A stretch of 64,000 nucleotides of DNA from Elusimicrobiota bacterium (GCA_003452935.1 DMMY01000011.1:169136-233135); one strand, 5' to 3'; shown: positions 17,858-28,982, counted from the stretch's first letter. Notes: generated by a model from the sequence alone, not told the origin. Program-made: numbers and translations.

Positions 17858-18628
17858 CTACAGAAAAGTCGGCCGGCGGGTCACGCGAAAGGAGGCAAGA
17901 AAGGCTTCGATGCGCCAGCCTTGCTCCTGGAAGTAACCCTCATCCGCGTAAGCCTTGACCAGGAAATCCTTCCCGCCGCCGGGCACCAAGACGAGCAAGC
18001 CCCGGAAAGGCAGGCTTTCGAAGGCGGGCGCGGGCTGATTGAGGGGAGACAAGGAGCGACCCTTATTGGACGATGCCATGACCGCCCGTCCTCCGGTCAC
18101 GATGACGCGCAGAGCCTCAAGCCCGTCGACGCGTAACGCGGTCACGGACACCACCCGCGCCGCAACGCCGTCGTACTGCGATTCCACCAAGGCGCGCAGG
18201 CGCACGTCGCTCCGACGCGAGGCGCCGCCAAGCTCGGAAGATATGGTCAGGACCTCGATGGCGGCCAAGCCGTCGCTCAGGCGCGCCGACTGTTGCGCCG
18301 CCGCGCGCGGGCGCTCGCTTAGGTCGCAGGACCAACCCTGCGGAACGACGAAGGCGAAACCCTGGGGATGCACGATGGCTCCGGCAGGCAGGCCATTCCC
18401 CGGGGCACGGAGCCCAAAATGCCAAAATCCGAAGGCCGCCAAGATCCCGCCAACGGCCAGGAGCACTCCCCCCGTCCAGGAACTTCGCCGGCGCCTCTGC
18501 CGGGGCCGGGCGGCGCTGACCTGGGCATCCCAAGCCTTCTGCAGGAGACGGTCTAGATAGACGACGCCGCAACTGGGGCACCTGGGGCTATGGAACACCA
18601 CCTCGGAGCCGCAGTTCGGGCATTTCAT
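17858..18628 (-). CDS. Zinc-ribbon, single-TM protein of unknown function
   Basis: 256 aa counted from ATG 18628. An N-terminal zinc ribbon (C3-x2-C6, C17-x2-C20) is followed by an Arg-rich stretch and one transmembrane segment (about 48-72). An extracytoplasmic domain of about 180 residues begins with FAFVVPQGWSCDLSE, resembling the PsbP/DUF1795-like folds that bind a membrane-proximal partner. A longer reading extending to 19018 would run antiparallel inside serA in another frame and is rejected. It lies 34 bp downstream of serA on the same strand. Function unknown. Its 3' end abuts the MITE at 17758-17855. Confidence 0.7.
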   Translation of the reverse strand: MKCPNCGSEVVFHSPRCPSCGVVYLDRLLQKAWDAQVSAARPRQRRRRSSWTGGVLLAVGGILAAFGFWHFGLRAPGNGLPAGAIVHPQGFAFVVPQGWSCDLSERPRAAAQQSARLSDGLAAIEVLTISSELGGASRRSDVRLRALVESQYDGVAARVVSVTALRVDGLEALRVIVTGGRAVMASSNKGRSLSPLNQPAPAFESLPFRGLLVLVPGGGKDFLVKAYADEGYFQEQGWRIEAFLASFRVTRRPTFL

Positions 18629-18662
18629 GCCGGATCCTTTCCGCCGGAGCCGCCGAGGCGCC

Positions 18663-19868
18663 TCAGAACAAGACCCGCAGGCGGATGGTCTCGGAGATGC
18701 CCTCCAAGGACTTGAGCACCCCCTTGTCGTATTCGCGGCCGATATCCGTGATGGCGTAGCCGATGCGCTCGTTGGTCTCCAGATACTGGCCCGTGATGTT
18801 GATGCCGTGGGAAGCCAGGACCGTGTTGATCTGGGACATGACTCCCGGCACGTTGCGATGGATGTGCAGCACGCGGTGGGACCTGCGCATGACCGGCAGC
18901 TGGACCTGGGGGAAATTGACGCTATAGAAGCTGTCGCCCATGCGCACGTAGTTGACGAGCTTCTCGCAGACGTAGGCGGCGATGTTGCGCTGCGCCTCCT
19001 GGGTGCTGCCGCCCACATGCGGGGTCAGAATCACGTTGGCAAGCCCCCGCAAAGGGCTGTCAAACCCCCTTCCATTGGCCGCCGGCTCGCTTGGAAAAAC
19101 ATCCGCGCCGGCGCCTCCTAAAAACCCCCGCCGCAAAGCCCGAGCCAGAGCCTGGATATCCACCACCCGGCCGCGGCTGGCGTTAATGAGCGCGGCGCCC
19201 TTCTTCATATGCCTGAGTTCCCGCTCACCGATGAGGTTTTGATTTTCAGGCCTATCGTCGACATGGAGCGTGACAACGTCGGCCTGGCGCAGGACTTCGC
19301 CCAAGGAGGAACAGCGGCGGGCGTTGCCCAAGGACAACTTCTCCAAAAGGTCGAAATAGATCACCCGCATGCCCATGGCTTCGGCCAACAAACCCGCCTG
19401 CCCGCCGATGTTCCCGTAGCCGATGATTCCCAAGGTCTTGCCCCGGACCTCGTGGGCCCCGCCGCTCGACTTATCCCAAACGCCCTCGTGCAAAAGCCGG
19501 CTCTTGTCGAAGACGCGGCGCAAGAGCATGATGACCTCGCCGACAACCAATTCAGCGACGCTGCGCGTGTTGCTGTAGGGCGCGTTGAAGACCGCCACGC
19601 CCCGGTCCGTGGCGGCATCGAGGTCCAGGTTGTCGGTGCCCACGCAGAAGGCTCCCACGGCCAAAAGCGCGTCCGCCTCGCGCAAGGCGACGCGCGACAG
19701 GACCGTGCGCGAGCGCACGCCTAGCAAGGACACGCCTTTAAGAAGCCGGCGCAACTGAGCTTCGCTGGGAGCGCCGGGCCGGCAGGCCACGGCAAAGCCT
19801 TTTTTTTGAAGGTGAGCCGCCGCGTCCGGATGGACGCCTTCCAACAACAATGCCTGGGGCTTTTCCAC
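18663..19868 (-). CDS. serA: D-3-phosphoglycerate dehydrogenase
   Basis: 401 aa; first step of serine synthesis. NAD-binding GIIGYGNIGGQ, catalytic-site blocks NASRGRVVD and TPHVGGST, and a C-terminal ACT domain (HIHRNVPGVMSQINTVLASH) matching the E. coli-type enzyme (about 410 aa) that is inhibited by serine. Start GTG 19868, preceded by AGGAAATTCC, gives the expected N-terminus; the frame remains open to 20048 but that would overlap glgP deeply. Divergent from glgP with only 31 bp between start codons, so the two promoters overlap. Confidence 0.92.
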   Translation of the reverse strand: MEKPQALLLEGVHPDAAAHLQKKGFAVACRPGAPSEAQLRRLLKGVSLLGVRSRTVLSRVALREADALLAVGAFCVGTDNLDLDAATDRGVAVFNAPYSNTRSVAELVVGEVIMLLRRVFDKSRLLHEGVWDKSSGGAHEVRGKTLGIIGYGNIGGQAGLLAEAMGMRVIYFDLLEKLSLGNARRCSSLGEVLRQADVVTLHVDDRPENQNLIGERELRHMKKGAALINASRGRVVDIQALARALRRGFLGGAGADVFPSEPAANGRGFDSPLRGLANVILTPHVGGSTQEAQRNIAAYVCEKLVNYVRMGDSFYSVNFPQVQLPVMRRSHRVLHIHRNVPGVMSQINTVLASHGINITGQYLETNERIGYAITDIGREYDKGVLKSLEGISETIRLRVLF

Positions 19869-19891
19869 GGAATTTCCTAAAGATGTATGAT
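19862..19891 (+). promoter_or_regulatory. glgP promoter with leaderless spacing; overlaps serA start
   Basis: TTTCCA (19862-19867), 18 nt, TATGAT (19886-19891), then exactly 8 nt to ATG 19900, which predicts transcription starting at or next to the start codon. On the opposite strand the same bases read TATCAT, a possible -10 for serA, because GTATGATAC is nearly palindromic. No Shine-Dalgarno precedes glgP. Confidence 0.5.
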
Positions 19892-19899
19892 ACCTTAAT

Positions 19900-22410
<2,511 letters not shown>

Positions 22411-22416
<6 letters not shown>

Positions 22417-22427
22417 GCCTATTTTTG
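22411..22427. terminator. Short palindrome between convergent glgP and permease genes
   Basis: AAATAGGCCTATTTTTG spans both stop codons. It can form a small hairpin followed by a U-rich stretch in the rightward transcript. Weak by itself, but it is the only candidate for ending either transcript here. Confidence 0.35.
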
Positions 22428-23957
22428 ACCGGCGGCGGGCTCTACTGCGACCGCGTCCAAAGCGGCAGTTTGGCGCCTTCTTGCCAGCACGCTGTGGCGG
22501 CGGCCGTAGGCAAAATAGATCACGAACCCAGCCAACAGCCACACGATCAGCCGCAGCCAGTTCTCCGCCGGCAGCGAGAACATCAGCAGCGCGCAGAAGC
22601 CGATGCCTAAAATGGGCACCAGCGGCACCAGGGGGCAGCGGAAAGGCCTGGGCGCGTCCGGCTCGACCTTGCGCATGATGAGCACGGCCGCGCAGACTAT
22701 GACGAAGGCCAGAAGCGTGCCGATGTTGACCAGTTCGGCCAGGACCCGCAAGGGCACGAAGGCGGCCAAGAGGGCCACCACGATGCCGGTCAGGATGGTC
22801 GACTTATAAGGCGTGCGGAACTTCGGGTGCACGGCGCCGAAGACGCTCTCGGGCACCATGCCGTCGCGCGCCATGGCCAAAAAGACGCGAGGTTGGCTGA
22901 GCATCAAGACCAACAAGACCGACGTGATGCCGGCCAAAGCCCCCAGAGCGATCAAGAACTGGGCCCACGGCAGTCCCACCTGCCGGAAAGCCTCGGCGAC
23001 CGGCGCGTTGATGTCGATCTTGTCGTAAGGCACCATGCCGGTAAGGATCGCGGAAACCGCGATATAGAGAACCGTGCAAAGCGCCAGGGAGGTCACGATG
23101 CCGATGGGCACGTCCCGCTGCGGATTGCGCGCCTCCTCGGCATGGGTCGAGACCGAGTCGAAGCCGATGTAGGCGAAAAAGATCATAGCCGCCCCGGCCA
23201 GCATGCCCAAGGGCTCCCCGCCCGCGCCGGACTGGCCCACCAAGGTATGCCCGAAGAAGCTCACGCCGGTCAGCCCGAACGGAGCAAACGGCAGCCAGTT
23301 GGCGGGATTGACGTAAAACGCGCCGACGATAATCACGAAAAAGACGATCGCGACCTTGATCGCCACCATGGCGGTATTGACCGACGCGCTTTCCTTGATG
23401 CCCACGACCAAAATAGCCGTGACAATGCCCGCGATGACGATAGCCGGGACATCCAACACCGAACCCGTGGCCACCAGCCGGCCCAACGTCGGGCTGAAGT
23501 CGAAAGGGGCTATGGAAAGGGCGTGCGGTATCTTCAATCCGAATATACCGATGAAGCTTTGGAAATAGTGCGACCAGCCGTGGGCCACGGTCGCGGACGC
23601 CACGGTGTATTCCAAGACCAAATCCCAGCCGATGATCCAGGCAAAAAGCTCGCCCAGGGTGGCGTAGGCATAGGTGTAGGCCGAGCCCGCGACCGGCGCC
23701 AGGGAGGCGAACTCCGCGTAGCATAAGGCGGAAAATATGCAGGCCAGCCCCGCCACCACGAAGGAAAGGATGAGCGCCGGTCCAGCCTTGTCATGGGCGG
23801 CCACGCCGGTCAGGACGAAGATGCCGGTGCCGATGATGCAGCCCACGCCGAGGGAGGTCAGCTGAACAGGCCCCAAAACACGGCGCAGGCGGTTTTCCCC
23901 GGCCATCTCCTCCAAAAGCAGACTCAGCGGTTTGCGCGCGAAAAGATTCTTGAACAT
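22419..23957 (-). CDS. APC-superfamily amino-acid permease (cationic amino-acid transporter type)
   Basis: 512 aa from ATG 23957; twelve to fourteen hydrophobic segments. The first TM carries the APC signature GVGCIIGTGIFVLTGVAA that binds the amino-acid carboxylate, followed by YAEFASLAPVAGSAYTYAYA. The length, the LLEEM...LRRVLGP start and two extra C-terminal helices fit the CAT-like (YhdG/CAT-1) branch, so arginine, lysine or similar is the likely substrate. The GTG at 23999 would add 14 residues; the ATG with GAGG upstream is preferred. Downstream of zupT and pyk on the same strand with a 79-bp gap, so co-transcription is possible but not required. Confidence 0.87.
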   Translation of the reverse strand: MFKNLFARKPLSLLLEEMAGENRLRRVLGPVQLTSLGVGCIIGTGIFVLTGVAAHDKAGPALILSFVVAGLACIFSALCYAEFASLAPVAGSAYTYAYATLGELFAWIIGWDLVLEYTVASATVAHGWSHYFQSFIGIFGLKIPHALSIAPFDFSPTLGRLVATGSVLDVPAIVIAGIVTAILVVGIKESASVNTAMVAIKVAIVFFVIIVGAFYVNPANWLPFAPFGLTGVSFFGHTLVGQSGAGGEPLGMLAGAAMIFFAYIGFDSVSTHAEEARNPQRDVPIGIVTSLALCTVLYIAVSAILTGMVPYDKIDINAPVAEAFRQVGLPWAQFLIALGALAGITSVLLVLMLSQPRVFLAMARDGMVPESVFGAVHPKFRTPYKSTILTGIVVALLAAFVPLRVLAELVNIGTLLAFVIVCAAVLIMRKVEPDAPRPFRCPLVPLVPILGIGFCALLMFSLPAENWLRLIVWLLAGFVIYFAYGRRHSVLARRRQTAALDAVAVEPAAGQK

Positions 23958-24036
23958 GGGCCATTGCCTCGACGCGATAGAAAATGGTTGCGCCTGCACG
24001 ACATCGTACTAAAAATATCGAATCCGCGCCTTAGGA

Positions 24037-24846
24037 TTAGCGGACCAAGGCCAGGCCCACGGCCATGACCGCCATGCCCCCGATAAGGCCGCCGATCGCG
24101 TGGTGATGCTCGCCGTGCTCGTGAGCGGCCGGCAGCAGTTCGTCGAAAGCGATGAAGATCATGGTTCCCGCGACCATGGCGAAGACCACGCCGAATATCC
24201 CGGGCGAAACGAAGCGCAGAAGGAAAACATACCCGGCCGCGGCGCCCAAGGGCTCGCAGAGGCCGGAGAGGCATGAATAGAGCAGGGCCTTGCGCCGGCT
24301 GCCGGTCGCGTAGAAAATCGGGACCGACACGCTGATGCCCTCCGGGATATTATGGATGGCGATGGCCATGGCGATAGCCACGCCCGTGGCCGGCTCCATG
24401 AGGCCGGCCACGAAGGTCGCTATCCCCTCGGGGAAATTATGCAGGGCCAAGACCATGGCCGTGACCATTCCGGTGCGCAACAGCTTGCGAGCCCGCGCGG
24501 CCTCCGCCGCGGACTCCATCTCCTCGACACGCCAGGCATGATGCGGGTTTTCAACCTCAGGAACCAAAAGATCGACCAAAGCGGTCAGGCCAATGCCCGC
24601 GAAAAAGGCCCCCAACGCGAGCCATTCGCCCGGCTGGCCGTATTGTCCCAACAAATCGAGCCGGGCCTCGGCGAGCATGTCCACCAGGGAGATATAGATC
24701 ATGACCCCGGCGGAAAACCCCAGGGACACGGCCAACAGCGTCTTGTTGGTGCGCCGCGCGAAGAAGGCGATAAGGCTGCCGATTCCCGTGGAAAGGCCGG
24801 CCAGCAATGTCAGGATGAAGGCAAACCAAGCGCCCTGCATGAGCAT
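24037..24846 (-). CDS. zupT: ZIP-family divalent metal transporter
   Basis: 269 aa, matching the length of E. coli ZupT. Eight hydrophobic segments. The paired metal-binding helices are visible as ALHNFPEGIATF (TM4) and AIAIHNIPEGIS (TM5), the hallmark of ZIP zinc/iron/manganese importers. It begins 2 bp after the pyruvate kinase stop. A much longer reading to 25086 lies in a different frame over pyk and is rejected. The first TM block (GFSAGVMIYISLVDML) matches ZupT-like members. Imports divalent cations, probably Zn2+ or Mn2+; co-transcription with pyk, which needs Mg2+/Mn2+ and K+, may be coincidental. Confidence 0.9.
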   Translation of the reverse strand: MLMQGAWFAFILTLLAGLSTGIGSLIAFFARRTNKTLLAVSLGFSAGVMIYISLVDMLAEARLDLLGQYGQPGEWLALGAFFAGIGLTALVDLLVPEVENPHHAWRVEEMESAAEAARARKLLRTGMVTAMVLALHNFPEGIATFVAGLMEPATGVAIAMAIAIHNIPEGISVSVPIFYATGSRRKALLYSCLSGLCEPLGAAAGYVFLLRFVSPGIFGVVFAMVAGTMIFIAFDELLPAAHEHGEHHHAIGGLIGGMAVMAVGLALVR

Positions 24847-24848
24847 GG

Positions 24849-26252
24849 CTAAACCCTGACCGCCGTCACCACGCGATCGCCTTGAAACCGCCGGCCGGGC
24901 ATGCTGCAGGAAACCACGATGTCGTCTCCAGGCCGCGCCACCCCCATGCGCCGGGCCACGCGCCGGGAAACCGCGAGCACGGACTCCAAATCCCGCCCCA
25001 GTCCCCGGATTGCCGCGGACCTCACCCCCCAAAGCAGCGTCAGGGCGCTTTCCCCTCCCGGCTTGCAGAGAGCCACGATCGGGCACTGGGGCTTGAGGTG
25101 CGAAACGCAGCGCACCGTATCTCCCGTAAAAGTCGGGATCACTATGGCTTTGGCCTCCACCCCCATGGATAAGGCCACGGCCGCGGCCGCTATGGAGCGC
25201 GCCTTGGCCGAGGCGAAGGGATAGTCAAAATCGATCTCGGGCCGTATGTGCTTCTCGGCCTCGCAAACCACGGCGCTCAGCGTCGCGACGGCCTCGCGCG
25301 GATATTTCCCGACCGAGGTCTCGCCCGAGAGCATGACCGCGTCGGCCCCGTCCAGGACGGCATTGGCGATGTCGGTCAGCTCGGCCCGGGTAGCCCGGGG
25401 ATTTGAAATCATGGATTCGAGCATCTGAGTGGCCACGATCACCGGCCGTCCCTGCCGACGGCACTGCGCGATGATCTCCTTCTGCGCGAAGGGGACCTGC
25501 GCGAAAGGCAGCTCCACGCCCAAATCGCCGCGCGCCACCATGACCGCGTCCGACTCCCCGACGATGGCGGCCAGGTCCTGGAGAGCCGGACCGCGCTCAA
25601 TCTTGGCGACAACCAACGGCTTTTTCTTGCCGTCGGCCATGGCCCGGCGCACGGCGCGCAAATCCGAGGCCCGGGCCACAAAGGAGACGGCCACGAAGTC
25701 CACGCCCTGGGACAGCCCGAATTCAAGAAAGCGCCGGTCCTGGGCGGTGAAGGCCGAAATCGTCAAGTCGCCGTCGGGAATATTGACCCCGCAGCGGGAG
25801 CGCACAGTCGCGTTGCTCAAGGAGCGGCACACAACCCCTTCACCTTTCACCCGAAGCACTTTGAGGTGCGCGGCTCCATCGGCCAGAAACACGTCGCCCC
25901 GGGGCTTGAGCGCGGCCAGCAAGCGTTGATCGGGAAAAGGAAGGTGCTTGATCCCGTTCCGGGGCCGAGCGGCAAGTAGGATTTCCTCGCCGGAATGGAT
26001 TTCCAGGATGCCCCCGGGCATATTCCCGGCCCGCAGTTTCGGGCCGGGCAGGTCCTGAAGGACGCCGATAGCCCGGCCGGCCCGCGCCGAGCATTCCCGC
26101 ACGAGCCGGATAAGCGCGCGGTGTTGGGCGAGGTTCCCATGGGAAAAATTGAGTCTAGCCACATCCATCCCCGCCTCAATGAGCTGCAAAAGAGTTCTCT
26201 TGTTGGAGGTCGAAGGGCCAAGCGTGCAGATGATGCTGGTCTTGTTCCACAT
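24849..26252 (-). CDS. pyk: Pyruvate kinase
   Basis: 467 aa; converts phosphoenolpyruvate and ADP to pyruvate and ATP. N-terminal KTSIICTLGPSTSNK, ARLNFSHG, substrate/metal block VAKIERGPALQ with the catalytic lysine, and MVARGDLGVELPFAQVP with ATQMLESM all match. The C-terminal effector domain is present. Start ATG 26252 is canonical (MWNKTSIICTLGP). Followed by zupT with 2 bp spacing, forming a pyk-zupT unit. Confidence 0.96.
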   Translation of the reverse strand: MWNKTSIICTLGPSTSNKRTLLQLIEAGMDVARLNFSHGNLAQHRALIRLVRECSARAGRAIGVLQDLPGPKLRAGNMPGGILEIHSGEEILLAARPRNGIKHLPFPDQRLLAALKPRGDVFLADGAAHLKVLRVKGEGVVCRSLSNATVRSRCGVNIPDGDLTISAFTAQDRRFLEFGLSQGVDFVAVSFVARASDLRAVRRAMADGKKKPLVVAKIERGPALQDLAAIVGESDAVMVARGDLGVELPFAQVPFAQKEIIAQCRRQGRPVIVATQMLESMISNPRATRAELTDIANAVLDGADAVMLSGETSVGKYPREAVATLSAVVCEAEKHIRPEIDFDYPFASAKARSIAAAAVALSMGVEAKAIVIPTFTGDTVRCVSHLKPQCPIVALCKPGGESALTLLWGVRSAAIRGLGRDLESVLAVSRRVARRMGVARPGDDIVVSCSMPGRRFQGDRVVTAVRV

Positions 26253-26279
26253 GGTAAGAGTTTATCAAAAGCAGCCGAA

Positions 26280-26780
26280 CTAGCCAGCCTTTAAGACCAG
26301 GCGCAAAATCTCGAAGCTCAAATCATATATCCCGGGCGATTTGGACTCACGCGGACCTGCAATATTAAGGACATTGGGCCGCGCCTCGGCCAGGAAACGG
26401 TTCACCTCGGCCGCAGCCGCTCCTGTTGAGAGCTGATCGATTTGCACCACAATAAAGGGTTTTTTATGCCTAACGCAATATTCCTTGGTGAGCCATGTCC
26501 CGCTGCTCAACCGTCCACGATTCAAAATCAAGGTGGCGTCGGATCGGACCACATTGAGCTCCGTGCGCACGGCATAGTCCGCGGAGTCGCATTCTTCCAG
26601 CGGATAGCGCTCGGGAATAATCCCGTCCTCGGCGCGCCGGCCCTTGGGCGCCAAGCCGCCGCATGACAGACCCGCCTCCAAAGCCGCGTCCAAGGCGGCC
26701 CGATCCACGCCGGTCTGCCCGCCCGAGACGATGCGTTTTGGCGTGCCAGACGTGAACTTCCGGAACTTGTTCAAGAACAA
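26280..26780 (-). CDS. Putative molybdenum-cofactor carrier (pMoCS/LOG-like); 5' end supplied by a mobile repeat
   Basis: 166 aa. From about residue 15 it matches the putative molybdenum carrier family (KRIVSGGQTGVDRAALDAAL, then CGGLAPKGRRAEDG and TLILNRG...GTWLTKEY), a Rossmann-like fold thought to carry Moco. The first 14 residues (MFLNKFRKFTSGTP) are encoded by the REP-type repeat at 26743-26772 and the only available starts are TTG codons inside or beside that repeat. Family proteins normally begin right at the KIVSGGQTG strand. The element therefore replaced or extended the original 5' end. The core domain looks intact; whether it is still translated is uncertain. Confidence 0.7.
   Translation of the reverse strand: MFLNKFRKFTSGTPKRIVSGGQTGVDRAALDAALEAGLSCGGLAPKGRRAEDGIIPERYPLEECDSADYAVRTELNVVRSDATLILNRGRLSSGTWLTKEYCVRHKKPFIVVQIDQLSTGAAAAEVNRFLAEARPNVLNIAGPRESKSPGIYDLSFEILRLVLKAG
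26743..26772. repeat. Solo terminal repeat of the REP/transposase family
   Basis: GTGCCAGACGTGAACTTCCG followed by GAACTTGTTC. It matches the revcomp of the right end of the transposase element (GGTGCCAGACGTGAACTTGC...) at most positions. No partner end lies close by, so this is a single end. It overlaps the first codons of the minus-strand Moco-carrier gene. Confidence 0.75.
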
Positions 26781-26794
26781 CCAAAAATCACGGT

Positions 26795-27196
26795 TTATTC
26801 AACGGCGAGTTCGACCTTGACATCCGGATGCAGGCTCTGGGTGACAGGGCAGGCCCGGATATAGGTCCGCAGCTTTTCTTTCTGGGCCGCGCTTAACTGC
26901 GGGGGCAGGCTCAGCTGACCCATAATCCGCGCCACTCGGCGCGGACTTGTTTGCATCTCTTTTTCCACGATGATTGAAGCCCCTTTAAGGTCCAAGCCAT
27001 CCTTGACCGAGGCCTTGGCCATGATGGTCAGGACGCACGAAGCCAGGCCCGCGGCCAACAGATCAGTGGGGGAGAAGCCCCGTCCTCTGCCGCCGTTGTC
27101 CACGGGCAGATCCGTGGTCATCTTGCGGCCGCTGGGCCCGTGCTCAAGTTCCACGGTGTCATCGCCGATATAATGCGCCTGGATATGGACTGGCAT
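26795..27196 (-). CDS. OsmC/Ohr-family peroxiredoxin-like protein
   Basis: 133 aa. OsmC fold with the two conserved cysteines, one in GLASCVLTIMA and one in RACPVTQSLHP, which reduce organic hydroperoxides in this family. The sequence belongs to the OsmC rather than Ohr branch, judged by HYIGDDTVELEHGPSG and the spacing. A clear AGGAGG ribosome site precedes ATG 27196, and TGG-TATGAT (an extended -10) occurs about 40 nt upstream. Lies between a repeat-disrupted gene and the transposase element. Confidence 0.85.
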   Translation of the reverse strand: MPVHIQAHYIGDDTVELEHGPSGRKMTTDLPVDNGGRGRGFSPTDLLAAGLASCVLTIMAKASVKDGLDLKGASIIVEKEMQTSPRRVARIMGQLSLPPQLSAAQKEKLRTYIRACPVTQSLHPDVKVELAVE

Positions 27197-27253
27197 CTTG
27201 CAAGCCTCCTATAAGGAACCAGGGGATATCATACCAAGCCCGAAATGGAAAAT

Positions 27254-28217
27254 GGTGCCACTCACGGAACTTTTTCGATCTTCGTTCGTATATTCAGCAT
27301 GGGCAGACCCGAACGCATTCACATTCCCGGAAGGATCCATCACGTGATGGCCCGAGGCAATGGCGGCCAAGCTATATTTACCCAGCCTAATGATTGGCAC
27401 GAATTCACAACCGTCCTCGCCTCGGTAAAGCGGACCTCTGATTTCAGTTTGCATGCATACTGCCTCATGCCCAATCATTTTCACCTTCTCCTAAAAACAG
27501 GAAACGACCCGTTGTCAAAATTCATGCAACGCATCCAGACCGCCTGGTCCAAACATTTCAATATCGCACGCCAAAGAAAAGGTCATGTCTTCCAGGATCG
27601 CTTTAAATCTTTACCCTGCGACAACGATACTTATCTTAAATGGCTCCTACGTTATATACACCTCAATCCCGTCCATGCGGGACTCGTCGACCGGCCCGAA
27701 CTCTGGCCTTGGTCCAGCTATCGTGAATATCTGACGCCGCAGACGGGACAGCTCAGCGACAGCAACTGGCCGCTATCCTTGTTCGGCTCCAACAAACACG
27801 CTGCCCTGGCGTCATTCTGCGACTTTGTGCTGTCGGGCATCGGCAAGGAGGAAAAACCGCTTCCGCTCATAGATAGCCGCATGCCGACCCCACCCATGGA
27901 TCAGTCGGTCGAGTGGAAAGCCCGTTTGCCGGACATTCACGCACTTGTGGCGCATGCTGCCAGCGAGCACGCCGTCAAGGTCGGGACGCTTCTTCATGGC
28001 TGCCGCAAGCAAGAGGCGTGCGCGGCTCGCAGATCGATCGCCGCCCGCGCCGTTGCGTCGGGCTACCGTGTTAATGAAATTGCGTTTTTTCTCGGCGTAT
28101 CACCGAGCGCAGTCTCCAGGATGTTGCGTTCGGCCGCAAAAATTCGAGAGTCTCTAAATTATACCTCCAGTCCATCTACTCCTCTTGAATAAGTTCCGCA
28201 AGTTCACGTCTGGCACC
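27254..28217 (+). mobile_element. IS200/REP-type transposase element with related ends
   Basis: The left end (GGTGCCA at 27254-27260, then CTCACGGAACTT) and right end (28187-28217) share the GGTGCCA and CGGAACTT blocks in inverted orientation. The left end looks like the right end with an internal deletion of about 8-10 nt. The right end contains the stop codon of the transposase and the last codons of the opposing lipoprotein gene. Related ends occur at 17758-17855 and 26743-26772. Confidence 0.75.
27299..28192 (+). CDS. REP-associated tyrosine transposase (Y1_Tnp/RAYT) with C-terminal HTH
   Basis: 297 aa. HUH nuclease of the IS200/TnpA_REP type: the metal-binding H60-F-H62 in MPNHFHLLL and catalytic Y119 in LLRYIHLNPVHAGLV are intact. 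Conserved RIHHVMARGN and GHVFQDRFKS blocks support the REP-associated branch. Residues about 240-285 form a helix-turn-helix similar to the DnaA-type C-terminal domain found in several RAYTs (RSIAARAVASGYRVNEIAFF then GVSPSAVSRMLR), probably binding the repeat DNA. ATG 27299 is preferred; a start at 27245 would translate through the left end. The gene appears active: no frameshift and all catalytic residues kept. Confidence 0.88.
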   Translation: MGRPERIHIPGRIHHVMARGNGGQAIFTQPNDWHEFTTVLASVKRTSDFSLHAYCLMPNHFHLLLKTGNDPLSKFMQRIQTAWSKHFNIARQRKGHVFQDRFKSLPCDNDTYLKWLLRYIHLNPVHAGLVDRPELWPWSSYREYLTPQTGQLSDSNWPLSLFGSNKHAALASFCDFVLSGIGKEEKPLPLIDSRMPTPPMDQSVEWKARLPDIHALVAHAASEHAVKVGTLLHGCRKQEACAARRSIAARAVASGYRVNEIAFFLGVSPSAVSRMLRSAAKIRESLNYTSSPSTPLE

Positions 28218-28982
28218 CTTAAGATCAGACGTGAGCTTCTCGCCGGCTAGACGGCCGGCTTTCTCCAGGGCCTTGGCCGCGGCGACGCGGCCCGAAAGAT
28301 CGATGGCCGAAGCTTCCAGACTTCGCTCAGAGATCACCTTTCCTTCCAATCCCTCCCTGAGTTCAATGGCCAAGCGGGCCCTGAAGGAAGCAAATCCCTC
28401 CAATCCTCTGCTGTCCAAAACTGAGACCTCGGCTTCTCCGCTGACAGTGTAATCCGCCTTTCCGTTCACGACGGAAATTCCCGCTTCCCGCAGCGCTTGG
28501 CGCAGTCCCTGTTCAGCCGCGTTCTTATCCGAAAAGGAACCGGCTTTAAGAGCCACGGCCATCTTGGGATCGCCGGGCAAAGGCTCGGACCCCGACGCGC
28601 CGATCCTATTATCACGTTTTAGCACCACGGCACGAATCCGGGTCTTATGAAAGCTCCCTTCTTCATGCTCGCCCAATATCTCGTAGCTCAAGATGCGGCC
28701 GGCCGCGTCCGCCCATATGCGCTGCTCCACGGCCACGGCCTGGTCCACACGCGTGCGGGCGCGCAATGACACGCCGCTTACGCGCTCCACGGCTTTTCTC
28801 TGCGCCTCGGCCAGAGCGCGCCGGGCCGTTCCCAAAGGATCCTCCGACACGATCGCGGCCCAACCTTCGGCCTCGACCGTCACGCCCGCGTCAGCGGCGC
28901 GGCCTTTAAGCCGTCCATGCGCGCAGGCGCACAAACCCCAAGCCAGCAATGCAAAGGCCAAAGTCCGGATTGCCTGGCTCAC
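28176..28982 (-). CDS. FlgT-like lipoprotein; C-terminus encoded by the mobile element end
   Basis: 268 aa with a lipoprotein signal (LLAWGLCAC). The region VTVEAEGWAAIVSEDPLGTA followed by RRALAEAQRKAVERVSG is the FlgT N-terminal domain pattern; FlgT anchors rings around the flagellar motor in Vibrio. The last residues (GARRELAELI) are read from the transposase element's right end at 28187-28217, and the gene overlaps the transposase gene tail-to-tail by 17 bp. Its natural C-terminus was thus replaced or extended by the insertion. The start overlaps the stop of the LPP20-like gene by 4 bp; same operon. Confidence 0.72.
   Translation of the reverse strand: MSQAIRTLAFALLAWGLCACAHGRLKGRAADAGVTVEAEGWAAIVSEDPLGTARRALAEAQRKAVERVSGVSLRARTRVDQAVAVEQRIWADAAGRILSYEILGEHEEGSFHKTRIRAVVLKRDNRIGASGSEPLPGDPKMAVALKAGSFSDKNAAEQGLRQALREAGISVVNGKADYTVSGEAEVSVLDSRGLEGFASFRARLAIELREGLEGKVISERSLEASAIDLSGRVAAAKALEKAGRLAGEKLTSDLKGARRELAELIQEE

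Noticed and set aside
18629..19018. N-terminal extension of the zinc-ribbon protein
   Set aside because: It crosses serA on the same strand in another frame; MKCPNCG is an obvious N-terminus.
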